Below are positions 27,333-37,200 of a DNA stretch of 43,356 nucleotides, in pieces. Each line of letters opens with the position of its first letter. The stretch's first letter is position 1. This DNA is from Limnohabitans sp. Rim8. Its GTDB lineage: Bacteria; Pseudomonadota; Gammaproteobacteria; Burkholderiales; Burkholderiaceae_C. The DNA is taken from the NCBI RefSeq assembly GCF_945869175.1, contig NZ_CAMBNZ010000011.1:1-43356 (forward strand), in the 5' to 3' direction. The notes under the pieces were generated by a model that was not told the DNA's origin, did no database searches, and worked only from the letters and a program-made list of their open reading frames with translations. Made by a program: the position numbers and the translations under genes.

Positions 27333-27923
27333 ATGGCCGATACCCACGCCCTTGCCACTTTGGTCCAAGCCCTCAAGGGTTTGCCAGGGGTGGGCATCAA
27401 ATCGGCCCAGCGCATGGCCTTTCAGTTGCTGCAAAACGACCGGGCCACCGCGCGTCAATTGGCAGCCGCTTTGGACAATGCGGTCCAAAAAATCCGGCAC
27501 TGTGCGTGTTGCCACACTTTCACCGAGGCCGAGTTGTGCGACACCTGCTTGGACGCCAGCCGTGACCGCACGGTGTTGTGTGTGATCGAAACCCCCGCTG
27601 ACCAATCGGCCATCGAGCGAACAGGCACCTACCGGGGCTTGTACTTTGTGCTCATGGGCAAGCTCAGCCCTTTGGACGGCATCGGCCCGCACGACATTGG
27701 TTTGGCCAAGCTCAAGCAACGAGTGGGCGATGGGGTGCTGACCGAGGTGATTTTGGCGACCAACTTCACCGCCGAAGGCGAAGCCACCGCGCATGTGATC
27801 TCAGAAATGATCCGTCAGCAGGGCTTGTGCGTGACACGTCTGGCGCGGGGCGTGCCTGCAGGCAGCGAGCTGGAATATGTGGACTTGGGCACCATTGCCC
27901 ACGCGCTGGTCGATCGACGCTGA
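27333..27923 (+). CDS. recR: Recombination mediator protein RecR
   Basis: Works with RecO, and RecF where present, to load RecA on single-stranded gaps. The 196-residue protein has the N-terminal helix-hairpin-helix ([14 protein letters not shown], about residues 15-28), a four-cysteine zinc finger ([16 protein letters not shown], about 53-68), the TOPRIM motif [17 protein letters not shown] (about 80-96) and a Walker-B-like C-terminal part ending in [16 protein letters not shown]. Length matches E. coli RecR (201). It closes the dnaX-ybaB-recR operon; no U-rich terminator was found after it. Confidence 0.97.
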   Translation: MADTHALATLVQALKGLPGVGIKSAQRMAFQLLQNDRATARQLAAALDNAVQKIRHCACCHTFTEAELCDTCLDASRDRTVLCVIETPADQSAIERTGTYRGLYFVLMGKLSPLDGIGPHDIGLAKLKQRVGDGVLTEVILATNFTAEGEATAHVISEMIRQQGLCVTRLARGVPAGSELEYVDLGTIAHALVDRR

Positions 27924-28008
27924 GCGGCGGCCACTTCAGACCATGCGGGTCCTTGGGCGGGGGTGTGGCCCCTGAGGGTTCGCTGGCAATCCATTACGTG
28001 AAAACCCG

Positions 28009-28026
28009 ATCGGGATGAATCCCGAT
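28009..28026. repeat. Perfect inverted repeat upstream of the orphan binding-protein gene
   Basis: ATCGGGA and TCCCGAT form a seven-base stem with a TGAA loop; the overlapping palindrome CCCGATCGGG (28005-28014) gives an alternative fold. No U-run follows, so it is not a clear terminator. It overlaps the first ATG of the next open frame, which would bury that start codon. Confidence 0.6.
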
Positions 28027-28092
28027 GCGCAAAACGTGGCTTGTTCTTATGCTGAGGTTCTCGAATTTTCGAGGGTTCATGGGGAGCAGTTG

Positions 28093-29145
28093 GTGTCTGA
28101 TGGGCGTGGACAACGTCGTTCTTTTTTGCTTTCTGCCTTGGGTGCTTGGGCCGTGTCTCCCGGATCGATGGCCGCTCCTGACCCAGTGCGCAGCGAGCAG
28201 CGGCCCCTTCAACGCGTCAGCATCGCTTTGGCTGCGCCCAACAGCCTTTACCACTTGCCCTTGACCCTGGCCGACAAGCTGGGGTATTTCAGACAAGCGG
28301 GGATTGCTGTGGAGTGGTCGCCGCAAGAGTCTGGCGCCAAGGCTTTGGCCATTGCCTTGCAAGGGCAGGTCAACGTGGTGGCCAGTGCGTTTGAACACCT
28401 CTTCGGTTTGCATCAAAAGGGCTTGAACTACCAAGCTTTTGTGCAGATGGGGCGAACCCCACAGCTGAGTTTCGGTGTCGCAACCCGGCTGGATGTGCGT
28501 TCGGTGATGGGACTCAAAGGGGCCCGTGTGGGGGTGAGCTCCCTCCAATCGAGCACCCACTCCATGGCCTGTCATTGGCTGATGCAAAACGGCCTTTTGC
28601 CGGAGGATGTGGTCTTTGTGGAGGTGGGGACCTCTGCCGGCGTGGTGGATGCCTTGCGAACAGGCACCATCGATGCTTTGTGTAACCCTGACCCCATCAT
28701 GTACGGGCTAGAGCAGCGCAACGAAATCCGCCTATTGGGTGAGGCCCGAACACTGATGGCCTCGCGAAAACTGATGGGCGGTTCGGTTCCAGGGTCTTGT
28801 TTGTGGGCCCGTACAGATTTCTTGCAAAAGCAGCCTGAGCTGACTCAGGCTTTGAGCGATGCCGTGGTGCACGCGCTCAAATGGCTGCAAACGGCAGGCC
28901 TGACCGACATCTTGAAGACCGTCCCTTCCACGCACTGGGTGGGGGACCGTGCCATTTACTTGGGGGCATTCGAAAAGTTGCGAGAGTCTTATGCCCTGGA
29001 TGGCTTGTTTGTCACGAACGATGTGACCAATGCGTGGCATGCTTACAACCGATTGCCCAACCGTTTGGGGGGCGCGCGTCCAGCGTTGGCTTCCACCTAC
29101 AACAACAGTTTTGCTTTGAGATCCAAAAATCGGTTTTCAGCTTAA
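28093..29145 (+). CDS. Orphan ABC-type solute-binding protein (NMT1/SsuA-like)
   Basis: A periplasmic binding protein resembling those for nitrate, sulfonate, taurine or thiamine precursors. After a twin-arginine-like signal (GQRRSFLLSALGAWAV, cleavage near SMAA), the mature part begins RVSIALAAPNSLYHLPLTLA. It has the family features LGYFRQAGIAVEWSP, GLKGARVGVSSLQSSTH and ALCNPDPIMYGLEQ. I chose the GTG at 28093, with a GGGGAG site six bases upstream, giving 350 residues. The ATG at 28015 would add 26 residues and lies inside a hairpin. No ABC permease or ATPase gene is near, so the partner is elsewhere or lost. The ligand is unknown. It converges on mltD. Confidence 0.82.
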   Translation: MSDGRGQRRSFLLSALGAWAVSPGSMAAPDPVRSEQRPLQRVSIALAAPNSLYHLPLTLADKLGYFRQAGIAVEWSPQESGAKALAIALQGQVNVVASAFEHLFGLHQKGLNYQAFVQMGRTPQLSFGVATRLDVRSVMGLKGARVGVSSLQSSTHSMACHWLMQNGLLPEDVVFVEVGTSAGVVDALRTGTIDALCNPDPIMYGLEQRNEIRLLGEARTLMASRKLMGGSVPGSCLWARTDFLQKQPELTQALSDAVVHALKWLQTAGLTDILKTVPSTHWVGDRAIYLGAFEKLRESYALDGLFVTNDVTNAWHAYNRLPNRLGGARPALASTYNNSFALRSKNRFSA

Positions 29146-29171
29146 GGGGTGACCCTTTCCCACTTGGCGCT

Positions 29172-30800
29172 TCAACGTGCTGTTTTGTTGGTCTTTTTGC
29201 GTGGTGTCTGTGCAGGTTTGGGCGGGTCTGATTTCGCGGAACTTGGCCGTGTCACCCGCCTTGCGCCCTGCGAGGGCACCAAGAGGGTCAAGGTTTGACC
29301 CGAGGCCAGATGTGTGTTGACTTTCAACTTGTTCCAGGCGGCCATGTTGGCTTCAGACACGCCATGGCGTGCTGCCAAACTGGCGAGAGAATCGCCTTTG
29401 CGCGCTTTGACCAAAATTCGTTTGAGCACCATTTCGGGTGCCAGTCCGAGTTGGCCGTTGTCGGCCAGGTGTTCGGTCACATCGTTGTCCAGTTGCCCTT
29501 TGCGGTGCACCAGCAGCGTTGAGCCTGCGGTAATCATCATCCGAGGCGGGATGTCATTGACCGAGCGCAGTTGTTCCACGGGCATGCCCAATTGCTGGGC
29601 CACTTCCTCGGCTTTCATGGTTCGGGGGGCTTGCCACGCCGTCCAGGTGGCCAATGGCCGGTTGGCATGGGCTTGCAGGTTGCGCTCGAACACTGTGGCG
29701 TTGTCCCAGGGCAGTAAAATTTGAGGCGTTCCAGCGGCCAAAATCACCGGCCGTTTCATGGAAGGGTTGAGTGCCTTGAAATCATTCAAGCTCACCGAGG
29801 CCAATTTGACCGCCACCGCCACATCGATGTCGCGCTCGATCGGCACACTTTTGAAATAGGGGTGGTTCTGGATCAGCGGCAGTTGGGTGTTGAAGAACTC
29901 CGGTTGTGCCACGATGTTCTTCACCGCCTGCAGTTTGGGCACGTAATAGCGGGTCTCGTTGGGCATGATCAGATCGCTGTAAGTCAGCGGTTTGCCCAGC
30001 GCTTTGTTGCGAGCCAGTGCCCGGCCCACGCTGCCTTCGCCCCAGTTGTAGGCGGCCAAGGCCAAATGCCAATCGCCAAACATGCCGTAGAGTTTTTGCA
30101 GGTAATCCAGCGCGGCCCGGGTGGACTCGAGCACGTCGCGCCGGTCATCCCTGAACAGGTTTTGTTTCAAGTCGAAATATTTGCCAGTGGCCGGCATGAA
30201 TTGCCACATGCCTGCAGCCTTGGCGCTCGAGACCGCCTGTGGGTTGAATGCCGACTCGATGAAGGGCAGCAAAGCCAGTTCGGTGGGCATGTTGCGCCGC
30301 TCCAGCTCTTCGACCACATGGAACAAATAGGGGCGCGAGCGCTCGGTCATGCGCAACATGTAATCGGGCCGACCGGCATACCATTGCTCCCGGTTGCGAA
30401 CCAAGTCGTTTTCGAGGTCTGGCATGGCAAAACCGCGGCGAATTCGCTCCCAGATGTCCCTGGGCGGTGTAAGCGCCAAACGGCTGCGTGGTTTGAGCTC
30501 CACCACCGAGTCCTCTATTAGAGAGCTGCTTTGTTCGCCTTCTGCCAAGGCTTGGACAACAGCCTCGCTGTTTGGAGTCGGCGGTCGTTGCGCGGACGTT
30601 GCCGGCGCTTGAACCACCGGCACGGGCACGGGCGCGGGCGCGGGCCCCGGCGCGGGCGAACCTGTGATGGGACTAGGCGCGGTGGCGCAAGCCCCCAACA
30701 ACAGGGTCAGCGCGAGGCTGCCGGCGGCCCAAGTTCGCCTGGCAATATGGGCCGTGCATGGCCAGAAAAAGGGGGTGTGGGAGACCCTGGCGTTCTTCAA
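29172..30800 (-). CDS. mltD: Membrane-bound lytic murein transglycosylase D
   Basis: Cleaves peptidoglycan strands and forms 1,6-anhydro-muramyl ends. The 542-residue precursor has a lipoprotein signal with lipobox LLGAC at about residue 38, then a Pro/Ala-rich linker. The transglycosylase domain has the catalytic Glu in ALLPFIESAFNPQAVSS and the typical AAGMWQFMPATGKYF. The C-terminal part has one LysM-like segment (MKAEEVAQQLGMPVEQLRSV) and a clearer LysM repeat (KARKGDSLASLAARHGVSEA), followed by a basic tail of about 35 residues. The ATG overlaps the gloB stop by four bases, so the genes are coupled. A GC-rich repeat at about 30620-30660 encodes the PAPGPAPAPVPVP linker. Confidence 0.94.
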   Translation of the reverse strand: MKNARVSHTPFFWPCTAHIARRTWAAGSLALTLLLGACATAPSPITGSPAPGPAPAPVPVPVVQAPATSAQRPPTPNSEAVVQALAEGEQSSSLIEDSVVELKPRSRLALTPPRDIWERIRRGFAMPDLENDLVRNREQWYAGRPDYMLRMTERSRPYLFHVVEELERRNMPTELALLPFIESAFNPQAVSSAKAAGMWQFMPATGKYFDLKQNLFRDDRRDVLESTRAALDYLQKLYGMFGDWHLALAAYNWGEGSVGRALARNKALGKPLTYSDLIMPNETRYYVPKLQAVKNIVAQPEFFNTQLPLIQNHPYFKSVPIERDIDVAVAVKLASVSLNDFKALNPSMKRPVILAAGTPQILLPWDNATVFERNLQAHANRPLATWTAWQAPRTMKAEEVAQQLGMPVEQLRSVNDIPPRMMITAGSTLLVHRKGQLDNDVTEHLADNGQLGLAPEMVLKRILVKARKGDSLASLAARHGVSEANMAAWNKLKVNTHLASGQTLTLLVPSQGARRVTRPSSAKSDPPKPAQTPRKKTNKTAR

Positions 30801-31567
30801 AATTCGTTTTTCCAGGTGCGTAGCGCTGCAAAGCAGGTGACATCGTCCAGTGCCTGTGCATCACGTTGTTGGACGGCAAAGGAGACTGCGGGGCTGCGGC
30901 TGCGCAAAAAAGGGTTGATGGCGCGCTCGGTGGACAACAAAGCAGGCAAGGTGGCCTGGTTTTGCTCGCGTAAAAGAAGACAAGTTTGAGCGTAGTTTTG
31001 CAGGTCGAGGTTCAGCGGATCGACTGCCAAAGCGAATTTCAGGTTGGACAGGGTGTATTCATGGGCACAGCAAATGCGCGTGTCACAGGGCAAAGCGGCC
31101 AAGCGGTCGAGAGAGTCGAGCATTTGGGCCGGTGTGCCCTCAAACAAGCGACCGCAGCCGCCCGAAAACAAGGTGTCGCCGCAAAACAGCAGCGGCGTTT
31201 GATCGGCGGGGTGGAGCCAAAAAGCGATGTGTCCCAGGGTATGTCCCGGCACATCCAGGACCTGCAGCGTCAGGCCTTGCCAGTTCAGGGTGTCGCCTTG
31301 TTGAAACCCGCGCACCGACACCGGCATTTTTTCCAGGGCCGGGCCAGCCACCTGTGCCCCGGTGCGGGCCACCAGTTCAGGCAGGCCACCCGTGTGATCG
31401 GCATGGTGGTGGGTGACTAAAATGAGGTCCAGTTCAATGTCGGGGTGCTGCGCCAACCAAGCCAGGACAGGGGCACTGTCACCGGGGTCAACCACCAAGG
31501 CATGGTGGTTGTTGTGCAGCAACCAAATGTAGTTGTCTGAGAATGCGGGCAGTGCAATGAGTTTCAT
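30797..31567 (-). CDS. gloB: Hydroxyacylglutathione hydrolase (glyoxalase II)
   Basis: Hydrolyses S-lactoylglutathione to lactate and glutathione, the second step of methylglyoxal detoxification. The 256-residue metallo-beta-lactamase-fold enzyme has the metal site THHHADH (His53, His55, Asp57, His58), the later GHTLGHIAFW and GDTLFSGGCGRLFEG segments, and a glyoxalase II C-terminal domain with CCAHEYTLSNLKFA and ending in RTWKNEF. The canonical MKLIALPAFSDNYIW start was chosen. It has no ribosome site: a TATAAT box lies just 11 bases upstream, implying a leader of only a few bases. It is divergent from the methyltransferase gene and coupled to mltD downstream. Confidence 0.95.
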   Translation of the reverse strand: MKLIALPAFSDNYIWLLHNNHHALVVDPGDSAPVLAWLAQHPDIELDLILVTHHHADHTGGLPELVARTGAQVAGPALEKMPVSVRGFQQGDTLNWQGLTLQVLDVPGHTLGHIAFWLHPADQTPLLFCGDTLFSGGCGRLFEGTPAQMLDSLDRLAALPCDTRICCAHEYTLSNLKFALAVDPLNLDLQNYAQTCLLLREQNQATLPALLSTERAINPFLRSRSPAVSFAVQQRDAQALDDVTCFAALRTWKNEF

Positions 31568-31571
31568 GGAG

Positions 31572-32405
31572 ATGGAGATTATAGAAAACAAGCTTTCAGG
31601 TGAGACTTGGTTGGACCCTTTGGGTCAGCCGGCGGCGTCGCGCTTGCTGGCTTGGGAGCAGTTGCAGACCGACGAACTCTTGGCCGATGTCTTTGGATAC
31701 CACGCCTTGCAATTGGGCTGGCCCCAATTACAGGCCCTGCGCACCAACCGCATGCCCCACCAGTGGCTGGCCCAGACCGAGTTTGAGCCTGCGTCTCCCG
31801 CCTCTGAGGGGGTGCCGGAGTCTGGCCCCCACCTTTTTTTGGACAGCCGGGCTTGGCCGTGGCCCGCGGACAGCCTGGATTTGGTGGTTTTGCCGCACAC
31901 TTTGGAGCGTTCTGCCGATCCCCATGCCTGTTTGCGAGAGGTGGCGCGTGTTCTGATACCTGAAGGCCAAGTGTTGATCACCGGTCTCAATCCCTGGAGT
32001 TGGTGGGGTTGGAAGCAAATGCGAGGACAGCGCCAGGTTCCAGCGCCCTTTACGGGGCCTCACCTGAGCTCGTCCCTCATCGCTTACCGTCGCTTGCGCG
32101 ATTGGTTGCGCTTGTTGGGCTTTGAGGTTCAGATCAGCCGAATGGGTGTCTCGAGCCCGGCCGCTGGCAGTGATGCCTGGATGAATCGCTTGCGCTGGAT
32201 GGGTGTTTTAGGCCAGCGGTGGTGGCCTGTTTGGGGTGGTGTTTACCTCTTGGTGGCCACCAAGAGGGTGCCCGGTGGGCGCTTCATCGATGGACGCCGT
32301 TGGCGCACGGTACGATCGCCCGCTGGTGCAACGGTCCCGATTGCCCGGACAGACACCTTCATGGGCCCCACCACGGCCCCGAAAGACACCGTTGAGTCAC
32401 GTTGA
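31572..32405 (+). CDS. SAM-dependent methyltransferase-like protein (class I, degenerate motif I)
   Basis: A protein of about 277 residues of the Methyltransf_11 type, commonly found between gloB and rnhA in proteobacteria. The C-terminal half of the fold is clear: [20 protein letters not shown] (acidic motif and following helix), [20 protein letters not shown] and the tail [13 protein letters not shown]. In place of the usual GxGxG glycine loop it has [11 protein letters not shown], so cofactor binding may be altered. No target is known. The start is uncertain: ATG 31572 keeps the likely conserved Trp before DPLG but has no ribosome site and overlaps the gloB -10 box, whereas TTG 31611 has a good AGGTGAG site. 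The 3' end overlaps rnhA. Confidence 0.78.
   Translation: MEIIENKLSGETWLDPLGQPAASRLLAWEQLQTDELLADVFGYHALQLGWPQLQALRTNRMPHQWLAQTEFEPASPASEGVPESGPHLFLDSRAWPWPADSLDLVVLPHTLERSADPHACLREVARVLIPEGQVLITGLNPWSWWGWKQMRGQRQVPAPFTGPHLSSSLIAYRRLRDWLRLLGFEVQISRMGVSSPAAGSDAWMNRLRWMGVLGQRWWPVWGGVYLLVATKRVPGGRFIDGRRWRTVRSPAGATVPIARTDTFMGPTTAPKDTVESR
31578..31583 (-). promoter_or_regulatory. -10 box close to the gloB start
   Basis: A perfect TATAAT on the minus strand ends about ten bases before the gloB ATG. If used, the transcript starts about four bases before the start codon. No good -35 box is visible, so this is only a candidate. Confidence 0.4.
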
Positions 32406-32838
32406 AATTTACACAGATGGCGCCTGCAAAGGCAATCCCGGTCCCGGGGGCTGGGGTGCCCGCTTAAAGTCGGGCCAGCATGTTCAGGAGTTGTGCGGCG
32501 GCGAGCTCAACACCACCAACAACCGCATGGAGATGATGGCCGTCATCGAAGCCCTGTCTGCGCTCAAGCGACCCTGTCAGGTGACGCTCTATTTGGACAG
32601 CGAATACGTGCGCAAAGGGATCACCGAGTGGATCCACGGCTGGAAAGCCCGGGGCTGGCGCACGGCGGCCAAGCAACCCGTCAAAAACGCCGATCTATGG
32701 CAAAAACTCGACGCTGTGGTGTCCACTTCGGGACATCAAATTGACTGGCGGTGGGTAAAAGGGCATGCGGGCGATGCGGGCAATGAGCGCGCCGATGCGC
32801 TGGCCAACCAAGGCGTGGAAAAAGCCTTGGGGCGTTGA
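32392..32838 (+). CDS. rnhA: Ribonuclease HI
   Basis: Cuts the RNA strand of RNA-DNA hybrids, removing primers and R-loops. From the TTG at 32392 the protein has 148 residues and all catalytic residues in place: Asp9 ([15 protein letters not shown]), Glu47 ([10 protein letters not shown]), Asp69 (LYLDSEYV), His125 and Asp135 ([16 protein letters not shown]). The basic handle region [12 protein letters not shown] is present. No ATG exists in frame at a suitable place; the longer frame back to 32236 runs through the methyltransferase gene. TTG fits the E. coli start position exactly and overlaps the upstream stop by 14 bases, so translation is probably coupled. Confidence 0.95.
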   Translation: MSHVEIYTDGACKGNPGPGGWGARLKSGQHVQELCGGELNTTNNRMEMMAVIEALSALKRPCQVTLYLDSEYVRKGITEWIHGWKARGWRTAAKQPVKNADLWQKLDAVVSTSGHQIDWRWVKGHAGDAGNERADALANQGVEKALGR

Positions 32839-32875
32839 TCGGTTGTGTTCGCGATCATTTCCGACGCCTAGTTCG

Positions 32876-32903
32876 TTGGGCAAACGCCTCTACGCTGTTA
32901 CAT
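32876..32903 (+). promoter_or_regulatory. Candidate sigma-70 promoter of the RND operon
   Basis: TTGGGC (32876-32881) and TTACAT (32898-32903) are 16 bases apart and lie 38 bases before the membrane-fusion gene. Match to consensus is moderate, and no operator or regulator gene is seen. Confidence 0.35.
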
Positions 32904-32941
32904 TTTGCGGTCTTGGTGATTTCAACCTGAGAAAGATCTGA

Positions 32942-34270
32942 ATGGCTTACAAGAAGCAATATGCCGTGCTGGCGTTGGTGGGTGTTTGCGCGGCTTCGGG
33001 CGCTGCTTGGTGGTACCAAAACAAACCGGCATCGGGCGATGTGACCCCAACCGCGGCCTCTGCCGCTCCTGCTGCAGGCGCAGCCAGAGCCGCCGCAGTC
33101 GAAGTGGCCAAAGTTCAAACCATGACACTGGTGGACGAAACCCAAGCGGTGGGCAGTCTGCGCTCGCTTCAGGGGGTGATGATGCGACCCGAAGTGGGCG
33201 GTCGCGTCAAGCAAATCTTTTTCAGCGATGGCCAACGCGTGCGCAAAGGCCAAGTCATGGTTCAGTTTGAAGACCAGCTTCAGGTGGCCCAAATGGCCCA
33301 GGCCAAAGCCGAGTTGTCGATTGCCGAGGCCAACCACAAACGCAACCAAGAGTTGGTGACTCAAAACTTCATCAGCAAGCGCTCCTTGGATGAAAGTGGC
33401 GCTGCACTTGAAGTGGCGCGGGCCAAACTTTCCCTGGCGGACGCCACTCTGCAGCGCTTGAAGGTGTTGGCGCCATTTGATGGCATCACGGGCCTGCGCC
33501 AGATCAACGTCGGCGATTACCTGAAAGACGGCGCCGACATGGTCAACATCGAGGACATCGATGCGGTGTTGCTCGATTTCCGTTTGCCTGAGCGCTTCCA
33601 GGCCAAAATCCGTGCGGGACAAAAAGCCCAGCTGACGGTGGACGCCTTGCCAGGCAGGCCTTTCACGGCCATTGTGCAAGCGGTGGACCCTTTGATCGAG
33701 GCCAATGGCCGCTCGGTGGGGGTGCGCGGCTGTATCGACAACCGCCAGCAGCAGCTGCGCCCGGGCATGTTCGCCAGGGTGAATGCGGTGTTCGGTGCCC
33801 GTGAGAACGCTTTGGTGATCCCGGAGGAAGCCATCATCCCGCAAGGAGGACGCACCTTTGTGGTCAAGGTGGTGGCGGGCGACAAGCCCGACACCTTGGT
33901 CTCTGAGCGTGTGCCGGTCAAAACAGGCCTGCGCCAGCCGGGCAAGGTGGAAATTTTGGAAGGCTTGAGCGTCCAGGACACCGTGGTCACGGCAGGCCAT
34001 CAGCGCTTGCAAAAAGACGGTACGGCAGTCCGCGTGGTCGATCTGAACCAGCCCGCGGGTGGCAAACCTGCTGGCGGCCCCACTCAGGCCGGTGCACCTA
34101 CAGCCAGCGCTTCTTCTGCATCGGCTCCAGCAGGGCCGCCTTCGGCTGCACCGCCCGGAAAGCCTGGTTCAGCGCTCACAGGCAACAAGACTGGATCGCC
34201 CGCTGGTAAGGCAGCAGTGGCTTTGACCGGCCCCAACCCGTGCCTGAGGGGTGCAGATGCAGCTCGCTGA
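32942..34270 (+). CDS. RND efflux pump periplasmic adaptor (membrane fusion protein)
   Basis: Links the inner-membrane pump to an outer-membrane channel. The 442-residue protein has an N-terminal hydrophobic anchor (YAVLALVGVCAASGAAW, residues 8-24) and an Ala-rich linker. The lipoyl halves are RPEVGGRVKQIFFSDGQRVRKGQ and LKVLAPFDGITGLRQINVGDYL on each side of a coiled-coil hairpin (AQMAQAKAELSIAEANHKRN onward), and beta-barrel segments follow. A tail of about 75 residues, almost all Pro, Ala, Gly and Ser, ends the protein and is unusually long. The gene overlaps the pump gene by 14 bases. No regulator adjoins it. Confidence 0.92.
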   Translation: MAYKKQYAVLALVGVCAASGAAWWYQNKPASGDVTPTAASAAPAAGAARAAAVEVAKVQTMTLVDETQAVGSLRSLQGVMMRPEVGGRVKQIFFSDGQRVRKGQVMVQFEDQLQVAQMAQAKAELSIAEANHKRNQELVTQNFISKRSLDESGAALEVARAKLSLADATLQRLKVLAPFDGITGLRQINVGDYLKDGADMVNIEDIDAVLLDFRLPERFQAKIRAGQKAQLTVDALPGRPFTAIVQAVDPLIEANGRSVGVRGCIDNRQQQLRPGMFARVNAVFGARENALVIPEEAIIPQGGRTFVVKVVAGDKPDTLVSERVPVKTGLRQPGKVEILEGLSVQDTVVTAGHQRLQKDGTAVRVVDLNQPAGGKPAGGPTQAGAPTASASSASAPAGPPSAAPPGKPGSALTGNKTGSPAGKAAVALTGPNPCLRGADAAR

Positions 34271-37200
34271 AGTCTCCATCCGACGGCCGGTCCTGGCCGT
34301 GGTCATGTCTTTGATGATCTTGTTGGTGGGCGCTGTGAGCTTCAAAAGCTTGTCGCTGCGCGAATACCCCAAGATCGACGAACCCACGGTGACGGTCACC
34401 ACCCGTTACGTCGGGGCTTCGGCCGAGGTGATCGAGTCACAGGTCACCAAACCGCTGGAAGATTCGATTGCTGGCATTGACGCAGTGGATGTGATCACCT
34501 CTATCAGCCGCGCCGAACAGTCGCAAATCACGGTGCGCTTTCGCCTTGAAAAAGACGCCGACACGGCCGCTGCCGAGGTGCGTGACCGCACCTCGCGCGT
34601 GCGCAACCGTTTGCCGCAGGCCATTGAAGAGCCGGTGATTGCCAAAGTCGAAGCCGATGCTTTCCCGGTGATCTGGTTGGCTTTTTCGAGCGACACATTG
34701 AATCCATTGCAGATCAACGACTTGGTCAATCGGGTCGTCAAACCCCGTTTGCAAACCGTGACCGGGGTGGCCGATGTGCGCATTTTCGGGGAGCGAAAAT
34801 ACGCCATGCTGGTGTCGCTTGATGCGGCCCGCTTGTCCTCTTTTAAGCTCACACCACAAGATGTGGAAGAGGCCATCCGTCGCAGCAATTTGGAGCTGCC
34901 AGCAGGGCGTATCGAGTCGACCAACCGCGAGTTCAGCGTTTCTTCCCAAACCGACTTGAACCGTCCAGGGCAATTTGGCGACATCGTGATTCGCAACATC
35001 AATGGTTTTTCCGTCAAGTTGCGTGATGTGGCTCAGATCAAGGAGGACGCCGCCAGCGACCGCAGCATGGTGCGTTTGAATGGCCAACCGGCGATTTCGG
35101 CAGGCGTGATTCGCCAAGCCACGGCCAACCCCCTGGAGTTGTCCAAAGGCGTTCGCGAGATGATTCCCCGACTGAAGGCCGATTTGCCAGGTGACATGGC
35201 CATCAACGTGGCCAACGACAACTCGGTGTTCATCGATCGATCGGTCAAAAACGTGTTCCAGACCATCATCGAGGCCGTGGTTTTGGTGGCATTGGTGATT
35301 TTTGTTTTCCTGCGCACCTTGCGTGCATCGATCATCCCCATCATCACCATCCCGGTCAGTTTGATCGGGGCCTTTGCCATGATGGCCTTGGCGGGTTTCA
35401 CCATCAACACCCTGACTTTGCTGGCGCTGGTGCTGGCCATTGGGCTGGTGGTGGACGATGCCATTGTGGTGCTGGAAAACATCTACCGGCACATTGAAGA
35501 AGGCTTGGACCCGTTTTCAGCGGCCATTAAGGGGGTGCGTGAAATCAGCTTTGCTGTGATCGCCATGACCATGACGCTGGCGGCGGTCTTTGCACCTTTG
35601 GCCTTCACGCCCGGGCGAACGGGCAAGTTGTTCGGCGAGTTTGCGCTGGCCTTGGCGGGGGCGGTGATCGTGTCCGGTTTTGTGGCACTCACCTTGGCCC
35701 CCATGCTCAGCGCCAAGCTGCTGCGGCATAACCCCAACCCCAGTTGGTTTGACCGCAGCATGGAACGTTGTCTTACATCGTTGTCCAAGGGGTACGAGTC
35801 GCTGTTGAGTTTGATCCTCAACCGCGCCCGATGGGTGGTGGTGTTGGTGATGGTGGGCTCAGGCGTGGGCATCGCCCTGATTTACCCCAGCATGAAGCAA
35901 GAGCTGGCGCCACTGGAAGACCGAGGCACCATTTTGGGCACGGTGAATGCGCCGGATGGCTCCACCTTGGAATACACCGACCGCTATGCCCGTGCATTGG
36001 AAAAATTTGGACAGTCCTACCCCGAATTTGACCGGATTTTCTCCAACATGGGCAACCCCACGGTGGGGCAGGGCACCGTGGTCTACCGCGCGGTGGACTG
36101 GGACGAGCGCAAACGCAGCACCTTGGACATTGCCCGTGAACTGGGGGCCAAATTCAACAGCCTTCCGGGGGTGAATGCGTTCCCGATCACGCCCCCCTCA
36201 CTGGGCCAAGGTTTCCGTGAACGGCCTTTGAATTTCGTGATCCAGACCTCGGACAGTTACCAAAATCTGAACTTGCTGACGCGTCAGATGATGGACGAAA
36301 TCGCCAAGAACCCTGGCATTTTGTCGCCCGATGTGGATTTGCGCTTGAACAAGCCCGAGCTGCGAGTGGAAGTGGACCGCGTGAAAGCGGCCGAGCTGGG
36401 CGTCAGCATCGAGGTGGTGGCCAAAACCATCGAGACCATGTTGGGCGGGCGCGTGGTAACCCGGTACAAACGCGATGCCGAGCAGTACGACGTGATTGTT
36501 CAAACCTTGCCCTCTGCCCGCAACACGCCCGATGACATCGATGTGATCCAGGTACGGGGCCGCAACGACACCATGATCCCCTTGAGCATGTTGGTCAAGG
36601 TGCGCGAAAGCGTGTCACCACGGGAGTTGAACCACTTCGGGCAACGCCGCTCGGTGTCCATCACCGCCAACCTCGCACCCGAGTATTCCTTGGGCGAAGC
36701 TTTGAAGTTCATGGACGACACCGCGGCCAAGGTCTTGAAGCCGGGCTACACCACCGAGCTCAACGGCACTTCGCGCGAATTCAAGAGCGCTCAGGGGGCT
36801 TTGGTGATCGTGTTCGTGCTGGCTTTGTTCTTCATCTTTTTGGTGTTGGCTGCGCAGTTCGAGAGCTTCGTCGATCCTTTTGTGATCATGCTGTCGGTGC
36901 CTTTGTCCATGATCGGCGCGCTGCTGGCGCTCAAATGGACAGGCGGATCGCTCAATGTGTATTCACAAATCGGTTTGATCACCTTGGTCGGACTGATCAC
37001 CAAGCACGGCATCTTGATTGTGGAGTTCACCAACCAGTTGCGTGAACAAGGCATGAACATGCAAGAAGCACTGGTCAAGGCATCAGGCCAGCGTCTGCGC
37101 CCCATCTTGATGACCACAGGGGCCATGGTGTTGGGTGCAGTGCCTTTGGCATTGGCCACGGGCGCGGGTGCCGAGAGCCGAACACAAATCGGCTGGGTCA

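Noticed and set aside
30600..30665. GC-rich tandem repeat as a possible mobile or regulatory repeat
   Set aside because: It encodes the Pro/Ala/Val/Gly linker just after the MltD lipobox and is ordinary low-complexity coding sequence.
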